From: Prostheceraeus crozeri
Taxonomy: Eukaryota; Platyhelminthes; Polycladida; Euryleptidae
Direction: 5' to 3'
Assembly (NCBI GenBank): GCA_907163375.1
Contig: CAJQUW010007736.1
Span: forward strand, 173,549-237,548
Length of the DNA stretch: 64,000 nucleotides
Position 1 is the first letter of the stretch. Every line of letters begins with the position of its first letter. The position numbers and the translations under genes were made by a program. The notes beneath the pieces were generated by a model that saw nothing but the letters and a program-made list of their open reading frames with translations, did not search any database and had not been told where the DNA came from. Shown here piece by piece: positions 12,487-21,448 of the stretch.

Positions 12487-12799
12487 TGTTCTGGCCGCGC
12501 TGCCTCTGAAGAACAGTTACGGTAGAATGAATTCTTCTATACAATACAATTTGCAAACACATTGACAAGTCAAAATATATTTGTGCAAATCCAAGAAGTA
12601 AACTGTTATGACAACAGCATAGTGCATGTGTAAAATTACCCAAATTGGACCCTAGTAGTCTGTGAAAAAAGCAGTTTGCAAAAATGATAGGGATGAATCA
12701 GCTTTAGTCCAAAGCAAGTAGTTGAATGATTTTAAACGGGTAAAGAAATAACTGACGAACACTAGTATGGATTCGACAAAAATCTGGAAATGTGATGGT

Positions 12800-12905
12800 T
12801 TTGACAAAAAATCCGGACTTCAGCAGATTCTGTCAAAAAATCCGGACATCAGCAGATTCTGTCAAAAAATCCGGACAATCCGGACGTCCGGATAAAATCC
12901 GGACG
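12800..12905. repeat. Subterminal tandem repeats of hAT-2
   Basis: Three consecutive copies of a unit of about 30 bp, TTTGACAAAAAATCCGGAC followed by a CAGCAGATTC-like linker, then CCGGACGTCCGGATAAAATC. The CCGGAC word recurs at the left end of the element (ATCCGGACGCTC near 9,790). Repeated subterminal words are the usual transposase-binding sites of hAT elements. Confidence 0.75.
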
Positions 12906-13411
12906 TATGGCAACCCTGCACCCATCCTCTTCAAGATGACAAACAGGGACAATCAGAAGACAACGATTTTAACCGGAAATGACAGGGTCGGTAGTGCGGA
13001 AAAATCCTCAAGAAATCCAGAAGATACCGAAGTGTCTTCTATGCCAGGTGTTTTCAAAGAAAATTATGTAGAGAACGATATTGAAAATTCGGAAACGACA
13101 CATGTACAAGTCGCAAAGCATGCCAAATTTGTGAGATAGAATTAAGTTCTTCCTTCCTGAAGGATTTCAAGCGGGAGTTGTAATTGGAAGAGGTGGAAAA
13201 AAAGTGGACGAAATAGATTCTATTTCAACATTGAGAGTGATGACGGAGGGAAATTCGGGGTTAATCTACAGGATGTTGATTTTGAAATGGAAACGAAGGT
13301 TCAACACAAAATGAAACACGGTATTTGCTACTAATGACAAAAGGAATGAATCATCTCTAGAGGACGCTTAAACTGAAGATCTGGAAAATTGTAGAACTTT
13401 TGATGTGCATT

Positions 13412-14826
13412 GGAAGTCGGGGTAATATGGGCATGTAGGCTTCGGACGAGTTCATCCAGATAGTATATCTTATTCGCTCAATATGTGTGGTTGCCATCTC
13501 TCAAGACTAAATACGGTCATGAGGCATTTAAATGCATCGATTTGGCACGATGCGGATCGATAGATGCTCAGGTGGACAAGTTTGAACATTTTCAGATTTC
13601 TGATATTTTTGTGATAAGTCTCACACCGAGTGACATCCTAGAATCTATTTTTGATGTTGGCTATGTTGCATCTGCAGGTGTCCACAAAATACAAAAGTTT
13701 TCTTGAATTCCTGATACTTCCGATTGTAGAGCTTGAAATGTTTTCCTTTGTGACACCGGGGTATTATGGGCACTGTGGCAGTGTGGTATGCCGCAGTGTG
13801 GTTGACCGATTCCCGAGATTCATAAGAAGAAATGAATAGGATGGCCGCGAACAGAAGACTACGCTTCATATCGGAGACACCTGCAGAACTGGTTTTTGCC
13901 TACTCCGATATGATAAGAAGAAATATTTTGATGTTTGCAAGCTACAATTTCTGCTAGCAGGTAATTTTAATAGGAAATCCGTCAACACTTTCGTTAACTC
14001 TGTGACTTAACTAATCGAATTATTTTCCGAGTTAGGAATGCCCATGGCGAATTGATGTATTTTCGAAACCTGGGATTTCCCATATCTTTGCCTGGAAGCT
14101 GATTAACACTTAAACAAACTTAATTAGTCTTCATTCATTTTAGTACTATTGACCCCGAATGGACACGTACGAGACTATGAGTCTACAAAAGCTACCAAGA
14201 CAAGATTCACTATGAAGGAGAATGACGAGGTTTTTTCCATAGCTGATATCACTCACGACCTCAAATAACTTACTCAGACTGCCATCCGGAGGATAGCATT
14301 CGAATTTTGTGGAACGGTTGACGTGAAGGAAACATTGAAAAGGGGACGTTGAAATAATAGCCATCAAATTTCATATGTGCACTTTTGTATCTAATTAATA
14401 AATTTATTTGTAATTGTTACAGATATCCAGAGTCGACACGAACATTTACAGATTTTGTTTCTGAATTCTTAATTATGGCCAATAAATTAACATAATCACA
14501 TTAAATGATACTTCAAAAAATTGAGAATATCTAATACTGCGCCTAACTAAACTTTTACACGCAAGCATTATGAAATTTTCTTTTTTATGTTAGATGCCCG
14601 TAATACCACAGTTGGGGGCCCATAATACTCCATGGATTTTTTCGATGGCAAATGACACATTTTCGTATTGTTTGCGGACGATCAAAAAAATATTTTGTCA
14701 CCTGTTCACTATAACACATCGTTTATTGATTGTTCACTAATACAAGCATAGAAACAATAGCAATGAATCACTTTGGTGGCCTCAGTGGATCGTAACACAA
14801 AACATGCCCATAATACCCCGGCTTCC
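13412..14826. mobile_element. Non-autonomous inverted-repeat element, about 1.4 kb, inside the copia fossil
   Basis: The left end GGAAGTCGGGGTAATATGGG and the reverse complement of the right end GGAAGCCGGGGTATTATGGG match over about 24 bp. The word GGGTATTATGGGC recurs inside near 13,757 and, inverted, near 14,610, like subterminal binding sites. No transposase is recognisable. Copia-like coding sequence is visible on both sides, which places the insertion. Target duplication is unclear. The superfamily is not assigned. Confidence 0.65.
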
Positions 14827-15330
14827 CTTACACAAGTGGATAACCTGGGACAGGACACTGTCTACCAGATGGGCATATTCTCAGAAAGTTTCAGTGACTG
14901 ATGAGAAAATCCCCAAAGCACGATTGGTAGTTCAAAGTTTCAAGGAACAAAGTGAGATTAAAGCATATTCACCGACGCCCGACGGCTGCAAAAGCCACAC
15001 TGAGACTGTTTCAGGCAGTAGCTGCAAATGAGAAATGGAAAATAAAATACTATAAAATAATACTAAATAATAATAATTAAATAATAATAAATAATAATTT
15101 ATAAATAATAATAAAATAATACTATACTAATAAAATAATATTAAGGCAGCTTTTCTCCACGGTCAAGGCATCGAGAGAAATTATTGAGTCCACCACCAGA
15201 GGCTAGAGATGAAGGATTCGTATGGAAATTGAAGAAGGTTGTCAGGAATTGTCAGGTTGTCAAAGCTGCCAGGAATTAGCTCTTCAGTATCAAGGACTAC
15301 TTAAAGAGTCTTCAGTGTCAGTAATAGCTT
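14827..15330 (+). pseudogene. Copia reverse transcriptase start (fossil)
   Basis: The blocks TLSTRWAYSQK and KARLVVQSFKEQ (about 14,850-14,955) and then KAAFLHGQGI (about 15,145) are the opening motifs of the copia reverse transcriptase. The region is broken, is interrupted by an AT-rich simple repeat, and stops being recognisable near 15,330. The catalytic centre further downstream is not present in this window. Confidence 0.65.
15041..15142. repeat. AT-rich microsatellite (AATAAT-type)
   Basis: About 100 bases made only of A and T except for a few C, with imperfect AATAATA and ATACTA units. It sits inside the copia reverse transcriptase region. Confidence 0.9.
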
Positions 15331-15373
15331 CTTGACAAAGCGCTGTTTCCTTGGTTTATCGGCGTATTACTTA

Positions 15374-16200
15374 CCACGTGGATCAATTCAGTTCGAAAAT
15401 CTCATTACTTTTACGTGGATTAATTCACACACTAAACCCTATGTCTAACTTAACGTGGATTAATTCATCAAATCTATCCGAGCTATAAAATTAAATTTTA
15501 ACACAGACTCACATTTTATTCATACCATCAAGTACGCCTTTAATGCGAATATTTGGCAAGTGTGCTAGCAAAGCCATCCATGAGCATAATTTTGTTGACC
15601 GTAATAATCGTGAGGTCCACACAAAAATGTTGAAAATATGTGGATGAGATGAAAGAGAAAGCTAAATAGGCAGTTTGCCACAAGTGAAGCCCACTTTGAA
15701 AGCTACCTCCATGAAATCATTTGGAGGAATACCGCTAGAGATCGATGTATGTTTTCCAGGAATTCATGAAAATCATCCGATTTACGTATGTTCTGTCACT
15801 ATATATATATGAGTCAAATCTTGACGCTTCTTGGTTTCACCAATTCTTCCTTTTATTTAGAATTTCAAGTTTAGGTCGTCAATTCATGGAGATATGGTAA
15901 TTTTGTTATTACACAACCCGTAAAAGATTACATTTAAATATTTAGATCTATAGATTTATATCAACGATTTGCAAGCACACCAGAGTTTTTCATCACTATT
16001 ATTTAACTTTTGATTGATGCGTTAATGTACACATTCCATCATATGTTCGCAGCGTAGTAGATGTTATAAACAAGTCTGTGGTAAAAGTATAATTTTATAG
16101 CTTGAAAATGCTTGATGAATTAATCCACGCAAAAGTAGACATAGGCTTCATTGTGTGAATTAATCCACGTAATTGCAGAATACTGAACTACTCCACGTGA
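15374..16200. mobile_element. Inverted-repeat element built on the motif ACGTGGATTAATTCA
   Basis: Left side: three direct copies of the motif start at about 15,375 (variant), 15,413 and 15,453. Right side: three inverted copies at about 16,116, 16,156 and 16,185 (variant). The spacing of about 40 bp is mirrored, and the sequence between copies also matches (CCTATGTCTA and GAGCTATAAAATT on the left, their reverse complements on the right), so the terminal inverted repeats are about 115 bp. Two more inverted motif copies lie at 16,354 and 16,381. No transposase is visible inside. Confidence 0.75.
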
Positions 16201-16630
16201 AGATGGGCGATCCAACGAAATTCAACAATCAAGACCGAGCTGGTGAGCGTTGATTGGTGTTGAACGTCTTGGGTGTTGAACGTCCACTTGGCTACATCGC
16301 TACACAAATGGAAGGTCTTCGATAATTATTGGGTATTTTTAAAATTTTTGGTGTGAAATCAATCCACGTTAAGCTAACACGTTAATCAATCCACGGCACC
16401 CTAAGTTCCTAACGCAATCTAGGCTTTTCAAGGTAGAATACAATGTTAACTGAGAATTGTCATTTTCGAAAAATTGATGTGTGAAAAGTCATAGCATCAC
16501 ATACATTTTCCAGTTTTCGTAAATTGAAGATGCTTCATCATACGCACATCTCCAATGATTCTACAGCTTTGGTAGTTTGCAATTTTTAAGTTAGCTGGAC
16601 TGCGAAACAGAAACTGCAACATTGACTTAC

Positions 16631-16786
16631 TGATACACCATAACGAACAGCTAGGCCGGTAAGTGAGTCGTTTGCTCGTAATTTATGGACCAAGTGCTTC
16701 TGAACGGCTTGTGACCCACGATGCAGGGCGCCGTACATCTGTCGTTGCCCGCGAGAAGAAGTTAGAATACCCGACGCCTCTGCCAT
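16631..16786 (-). CDS. LysM-domain protein (LYSMD1/2-like), first coding exon
   Basis: The 52-codon exon starts MAEASGILTS and ends in YGVS. It is followed at once on the minus strand by a consensus splice donor GTAAGT (16625-16630), and the exon ends in phase 0. The last 25 residues, VHKLRANDSLTGLAVRYGVS, are the first half of a LysM domain as in animal LYSMD1/LYSMD2 (family pattern: V-H-x-V-x-x-x-D-T-L-x-G-I-A-L-K-Y-G-V). A frame open to 16828 would allow an upstream ATG, but MAEAS sits better. Animal LYSMD1/2 proteins are small and intracellular, and their role is poorly defined. The second half of the domain should lie at lower coordinates, and I could not find it, probably because of transposons in the intron. 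A small plus-strand frame starts 113 bases away in divergent orientation. Confidence 0.7.
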
Positions 16787-16898
16787 GACCCGAATCAATT
16801 CACGCGATTCCAGATCGTTGAACTTCAATTATGAAGTATTTTGTATAATTTTCTCAAATAATTGAAAATTTTCTATAAAACATTTAAATTTCATTAAA

Positions 16899-17162
16899 AT
16901 GACATATCTTTGGAAGAGCCTTTTATTATTTTTGTTTTGTTATAGCAGTTGCTGTTATAACATTTTTAATACCGCTAGTTTTAAATTATTCATAAAACCT
17001 AAACCACGAGTATCAACAAAACGAAAAATGCCTCCACCTTATGCAGTTAATCACCACTTGCGATATGAAATCATTGGAACAAACCCCAGCAAGCAAAAGC
17101 TTGAAGCAATGAAAATGCAGAAGGATAGAATATCAGTACGGTTTGTCGAAGAATTCAACTAA
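16899..17162 (+). CDS. Possible small gene, 87 residues, function unknown
   Basis: The frame starts with MTYLWKSLLLFLFCYS, which could act as a signal peptide. A better-conserved-looking part begins at an internal MPPPYAVNHHLRYEIIGTN and ends KDRISVRFVEEFN before a TAA. The segment TTTTTGTTTTGTTATAG (to about 16,943) looks like a splice acceptor, so the real product may be the 44-residue part from the internal ATG (about 17,029). AATAAA follows at about 17,267. It lies divergently from the LysM exon, which could mean a shared promoter. I do not recognise the family, and it may be spurious. Confidence 0.35.
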   Translation: MTYLWKSLLLFLFCYSSCCYNIFNTASFKLFIKPKPRVSTKRKMPPPYAVNHHLRYEIIGTNPSKQKLEAMKMQKDRISVRFVEEFN

Positions 17163-17274
17163 TCAAGGAGATTATACAAAATGCTTGTATAATTGGATGG
17201 ATTAAATAGGATTTAAGTTACTAAATCATAGGCTATTGAGACCTTGCTTTTCAATTTCAACCAAAATAAAATAT

Positions 17275-18170
17275 TAGAGATTAAAGTTTCACAGAAGATG
17301 TAGTTCATTTTGATGAATGAAATCTCCAAGATGCGATTATAACTTCCCACAGAACTTTAATTTCTCACTCTAAAAGTTGAAGAAAATCGGGTGAGGCAAA
17401 AATCGTCAGAAACTGGCCGGACACTCTACATTTACTTGTCTGGTGAAAATTTAAATGAGCACATATTCGACATTGTTATCTCTTATAATTGCACTTAGGA
17501 ACACAGCGTTGACCATGCTTGCGAGCATGTAGTCTTAGAGCACATTTCAACGCCTCGCTGTAGCCTCCGTTCTCCGTACACCCGTTTTAGTAAGTGGTTC
17601 CATCTTCCCCACCTGTCTGCGGTGACTTCATCATGAATTCTTTTGTTTAGACGACTACTTGGCATTGGTGAGAGATTAGTTTGAGACAAGTCTGAAATTC
17701 GACCAAATTGCACTTTTAACTATCACACTACATCAATAGAAAATACGAAAGTATATTCCTTCTGAAGACCTTACTCCTGCATCATTGGATGAGCGAGAGG
17801 TCAAGATTTGATGAAATTTCAAAAAAAATAAAGCTTCGAAGAGTACGTTTTCGTAATCTACGATATTTCTTTTGATTGCATAACCATTTAAGAGCCTTTA
17901 CATAGCTCTTTTTTTATATAAGAATCATCATTTTTACTGAATAAGAAAGGAACGAGGCTCTGATATCGACGCTCGCATAAGTCGATATTCAAATCAGTGC
18001 ATTAGTTTGGCTTCTTCGGGGTTGTCCCTGTCAATCAAACAGTATGCAAATAGTCAATTTGAGTTTCTTTTTTGCCTCAATGTAGAATAGTTGTCCTATA
18101 TAATAGTTCTCTTGTCACTCGCTTGAAAGTAGTAATCTGCTTTTCTTTCAAGGATATTACCTAATGACTG
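17275..18170. other. No gene recognised
   Basis: AT-rich DNA after the putative poly(A) signal. A 72-codon minus-strand frame at 17,495-17,713 has somewhat higher GC but matches nothing I know and has no splice or start context that convinces me. Confidence 0.3.
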
Positions 18171-18174
18171 ACAA

Positions 18175-18340
18175 CATAGGTCTGTCATGATATCATTGAG
18201 CAATTAAAGAGAATGACAGCTAATAAGGGAAATACTTCAGCACCCTTAATTCCCCGACCGTACTCACCTGACCCAGGAATCGAACCGAAGTCCGCGGTAG
18301 AGATGAGCTGGCTCCTTCACTAGGCCAAGCCGATTGTGCG
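18175..18340 (-). repeat. tRNA-derived SINE
   Basis: Read on the minus strand, TGGCCTAGTGAAGGAG (18312-18327) is an A box and GGTTCGATTCC (18276-18286) is a perfect RNA polymerase III B box. Spacing between them is tRNA-like. The sequence continues past the tRNA-like part into an unrelated body (GGGGAATTAAGGGTGCTGAA), and it lacks a clean acceptor stem, so it is a SINE rather than a tRNA gene. Confidence 0.65.
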
Positions 18341-18600
18341 AAAGGAATGCGAGTGCAAACAGAAGTGTATGACATCGGCAGTCTATTGTCCAATTATATT
18401 CTCCTAATTGATCTTAATGAATCTTACTTAATCTATGGACCTATCAACTGCAAGTATTACATGTGCCTATATGTGTTTCAAGTTTTTGCTGTTGGGCCTT
18501 ATATTTGCAACTGCTGTATTTAGTCAATCGCTGACAATTTAATGTGTGAATGAAGATGTTGATAATGTATGCATGCCTACCGGGTTTTTGCTAATTTCAG

Positions 18601-18641
18601 GGCGATGAAGAAAACGCTGCCAAGCTGAAGATTTTAGCTGA
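18601..18641 (+). CDS. CFAP141: CFAP141, upstream internal exon (41 bases)
   Basis: The acceptor TTTTTGCTAATTTCAG precedes the exon and the donor GTGAGT follows it (18642-18647). It reads GDEENAAKLKILAE and ends with two bases of a codon. The next exon at 27,610 supplies the third base, giving LAEENKT in phase, which is the main support for such a small exon. CFAP141 (human C1orf189) is a small microtubule inner protein of motile cilia. The initiating exon, expected to encode the short N-terminus, lies further upstream and was not found. The intron that follows is about 9.0 kb and contains the LINE/hAT nest. Confidence 0.6.
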
Positions 18642-18649
18642 GTGAGTAT

Positions 18650-20764
18650 TTTTAGTATTTTTCTTGTCTTCTTTCTGATGGTAGGATTCATTACAAGCCT
18701 TCTTAATGATGGGGAATGTTTTATAGATTGAATTTGTCCTGTTGCGGTAAGTTAATGACTAGTGACTATACTACTTTGTGTTACAATGTGTTTAGTGTTT
18801 ATATTTGTTCATATAATCACGTCGTTGTAAATTTGCAACCGCAGCTCTCCGTGTTTTGGAACTGAACCCAGACGTGCGCACCTAGGCATGGATGGCTAGA
18901 ATAATGGCTACATGCTCTTTATCTTTGATGTCTGATTCTGTGTAATACATGAACTCGTAGCAGTCTCTTCATTCAGAGATTTTAATCGAAATTTGCAAGT
19001 AGAAATACAGACAATCGCGCTACAAACATATGCGAAAATGACGAATACACACGCACATAATATCAGCTTATCATTTCTGAAAATAGGGATTTGCAGATTG
19101 AATCATGGATAGACAATTTGAGCTATGATAGACAATAGTTCCAGAAAAGTCACTGGTGCGGGTTTACCACTTGATCTGTGTTGAATTTATCAATCAATAC
19201 TCATTTTTGATTTGAAAGATAACCACAACTTACTTGCACCAAAGATGCATGTTAGAAGCATTTTCGGAAGTTAGTGAACAAACTTTGTGATGTATTTCTG
19301 ATTACAAGGTGGTATAAAAGAAATCGCTGCTATTTTACTTTTGAGCAAAGGACTAAGACGTCCAAAAGCGATGCTGCTGCACATCTTGTAATATGTTATA
19401 TCAAATGCATGTTTATCTAGAAAAAAATGCATGGAATCTCAGCTTCAATGATATCTACCTGTTCAATGACAATGATTATCCCTTTCTCTTTTCTTCAATG
19501 GTTCGTGAATGTTATGGTTATTTTTGTGATTACAATGCACAAAATTATATCTGTTCGATACAGTACAACAGTTGCACTTGCACTTAATTTTTCAGTGCGC
19601 TACAGCTGAGCAAAGTCGAAGACATCGATGAATAGCGCTCAATTCACTCTGCTAAATATCTCTTTGCGTCAACGCTGTGGATTCGAGTCTCTTCAATAAA
19701 ATCTAACTACTTAAGCATCTTAAGAATGGAATTGTCTGTTTGTAATGCACTCATATTGTTCTTCGCATTTTGCTTGAAATAACTACAAATCAACCCTACA
19801 AAAACTTCAACTTTGATATCTCAATCTTGTGCCTTTTTCAAATTGGGAAGATTTGACCGATATTGTGGAGTGGAATCCAAAGTGCGAGAAACAGCAAACT
19901 AGACTTGCCCACTTAATATCAACCTAATACTAGGCCTACACTACTCTTGGGGACCTTAATATTTTGCGCACCATGAAGAGTTTATGTATATACGGACACT
20001 CCATCAAAACAACAAAGGACGCAACGACTGTCATGGGTCAATATGACGATAATTACAGACGTTGATGTCAGAAGTGGGATTGCGATGTCGTGCGCCGGCG
20101 CATTTGAAAAATAAGTAGCTGCTTGAAATATGTGTTAAAGCTTCAATTTTGGCACCATCTTCGGCGAAGGAATCTGATATTTCAGACCTTAACGGAAATT
20201 CATCGATTTTTGCATTCGTGCTCAAGGACCTATTGTCTGCTATTTATGAGTTTTCATTCACCTCAGACTGAACAACTGTTATTCCAGCCGCCTACCGAGA
20301 CTGATCCTACGGACGGTTGATTTGAGCTTGCATATATCCTCATGACATCATCACTTGATAGAGATGAACAATATACTCGTATCAAAATTTTCAGTTTTTT
20401 CGCTGATACACCAACAAAATTCAGAGAAACATTAACTGCAACTGCTTTATTGTTATGGAAGCAGATGTGTCACCTATCTGCTTCAACCACAGAGCTTATA
20501 TCACCTGCAGGGCTATCAGCATATGCTATACTTTCAACAACTAGCTAACAGAGTCAGCATCAAATATACATGAATGATAGACGCTACCATTTATTTGTGT
20601 CAGAAGGATGGCAATGTCTCTCGAATCACTTATTTTCAATGCCCCATCAGTTACTTAATCCGATATTGCTTACCATGTTCAGTTTTCGGCCATCAGTTCA
20701 GCCATCTGAAAGTTTTAACATCTCAAAAGTAAGAAATGGAAAGATAGACTGCTGCACTACATGA
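18650..20764. other. Intron sequence without recognised genes
   Basis: AT-rich intron DNA of CFAP141. Short frames occur on both strands but none has a recognisable domain. I see no terminal repeats or RNA genes. Confidence 0.4.
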
Positions 20765-21083
20765 GAACCATCGAAATTGAATCGCATGCTCAATTGAACA
20801 AGAGAGTTCAATGGAAGAGATGATCAAAATTCTAGATACACATTCACATAGAGATTGACATCGATCAGCAAGTTGACCAAAACGAAAGAGTAAATATCAC
20901 ACTCTACCACGAGACAAAAATCAGTTTCTGCGGTTACGCACTCTGCAATCTTTGTGATTATCAGCCGCACGGCTAAGCTCGGATTTCAGAAAGACATCAT
21001 CGACTATAGACCACATCGTCAGATAATGCAGAAACACAGCGAACACAATATCCCCTTCTACATGTTGTTCATTGATTTCGATA

Positions 21084-21421
21084 AAGCATTCGACTCCGTA
21101 GAACACAACGCAATTTTAAATGCTTTAAAACTCCAAGGCGTCTAGCATCAACACGCTAAGCTCATACAAGCCATTAACAGGGTTCATACAGATCCTGGAA
21201 ATCCTCGAAAACCTTGAAAAGTTCTGAAATGATGAATTCTTAAACTTTTCCAGGTTTTCAAGGAACATTATCAAATCCCAAAACTTTTCAATGTTTTCAA
21301 GGATTTCCAGGATCTGTATGAACCCTGTTAATGGCTTGTATGAGCTTAGCGTGTTGATGCTAGACGCCTTGGAGTTTTAAAGCATTCAAAATTGCGTTGT
21401 GTTTTACGGAGTCGAATGCTT
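21084..21421. repeat. Large palindrome combining LINE and hAT-end sequence
   Basis: Arms of about 140 bp (21084-21223 and 21281-21421), about 95% identical by eye, flank a spacer of about 57 bp. Each arm consists of LINE coding sequence (AAGCATTCGACTCCGTA...) followed by the hAT end CAGGGTTCATACAGATCCTG. Host LINE sequence has thus been copied in inverse orientation inside the hAT boundary. Confidence 0.85.
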
Positions 21422-21448
21422 AAGATATAGGTCCTGGGAGGTGATACG

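Larger units (their letters stand above)
9764..12917 (-). mobile_element. Second hAT DNA transposon, with internal minisatellite, inserted in the copia fossil
   Basis: The ends read AGGGTTGCCA (left) and TGGCAACCCT (right), with further ATCCGGACG blocks just inside both. The 8-bp flanks GTACCCAC (9756-9763) and GCACCCAT (12918-12925) agree at six of eight positions, as for a decayed hAT target duplication. The element carries a minus-strand transposase (10892-12486), a 52-bp tandem array at the left (about 10,065-10,745) and a subterminal tandem array at the right (12,800-12,905). It splits the copia sequence: copia-like coding sequence stops at 9,755 and resumes near 12,926. Confidence 0.8.
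6600..15330 (+). mobile_element. Ty1/copia-type LTR retrotransposon fossil, heavily broken and interrupted
   Basis: Parts in order on the plus strand: a 5' LTR ending at 6804, a primer-binding site, a gag-like region, an aspartic protease region, integrase, and then reverse transcriptase. Integrase before reverse transcriptase is the copia order. The copy is a fossil with well over ten breaks. It is interrupted by a foldback element (8804-9201), a hAT (9764-12917), a 1.4-kb inverted-repeat element (13412-14826) and an AT-rich microsatellite (15041-15142). Sequence after about 15,330 no longer looks like the element, and I see no 3' LTR, so age cannot be read from LTR comparison. The number of nested insertions and the decay argue for an old insertion relative to its neighbours. 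The 5' limit of the LTR is not defined, and 6600 is only a working boundary. Confidence 0.75.

Noticed and set aside
17495-17713. 72-codon minus-strand frame with higher GC
   Set aside because: No recognised domain and no splice context. It might be an exon but nothing supports it.
18262-18335. True tRNA gene
   Set aside because: It has A and B boxes but no proper acceptor stem, and continues into a SINE body.
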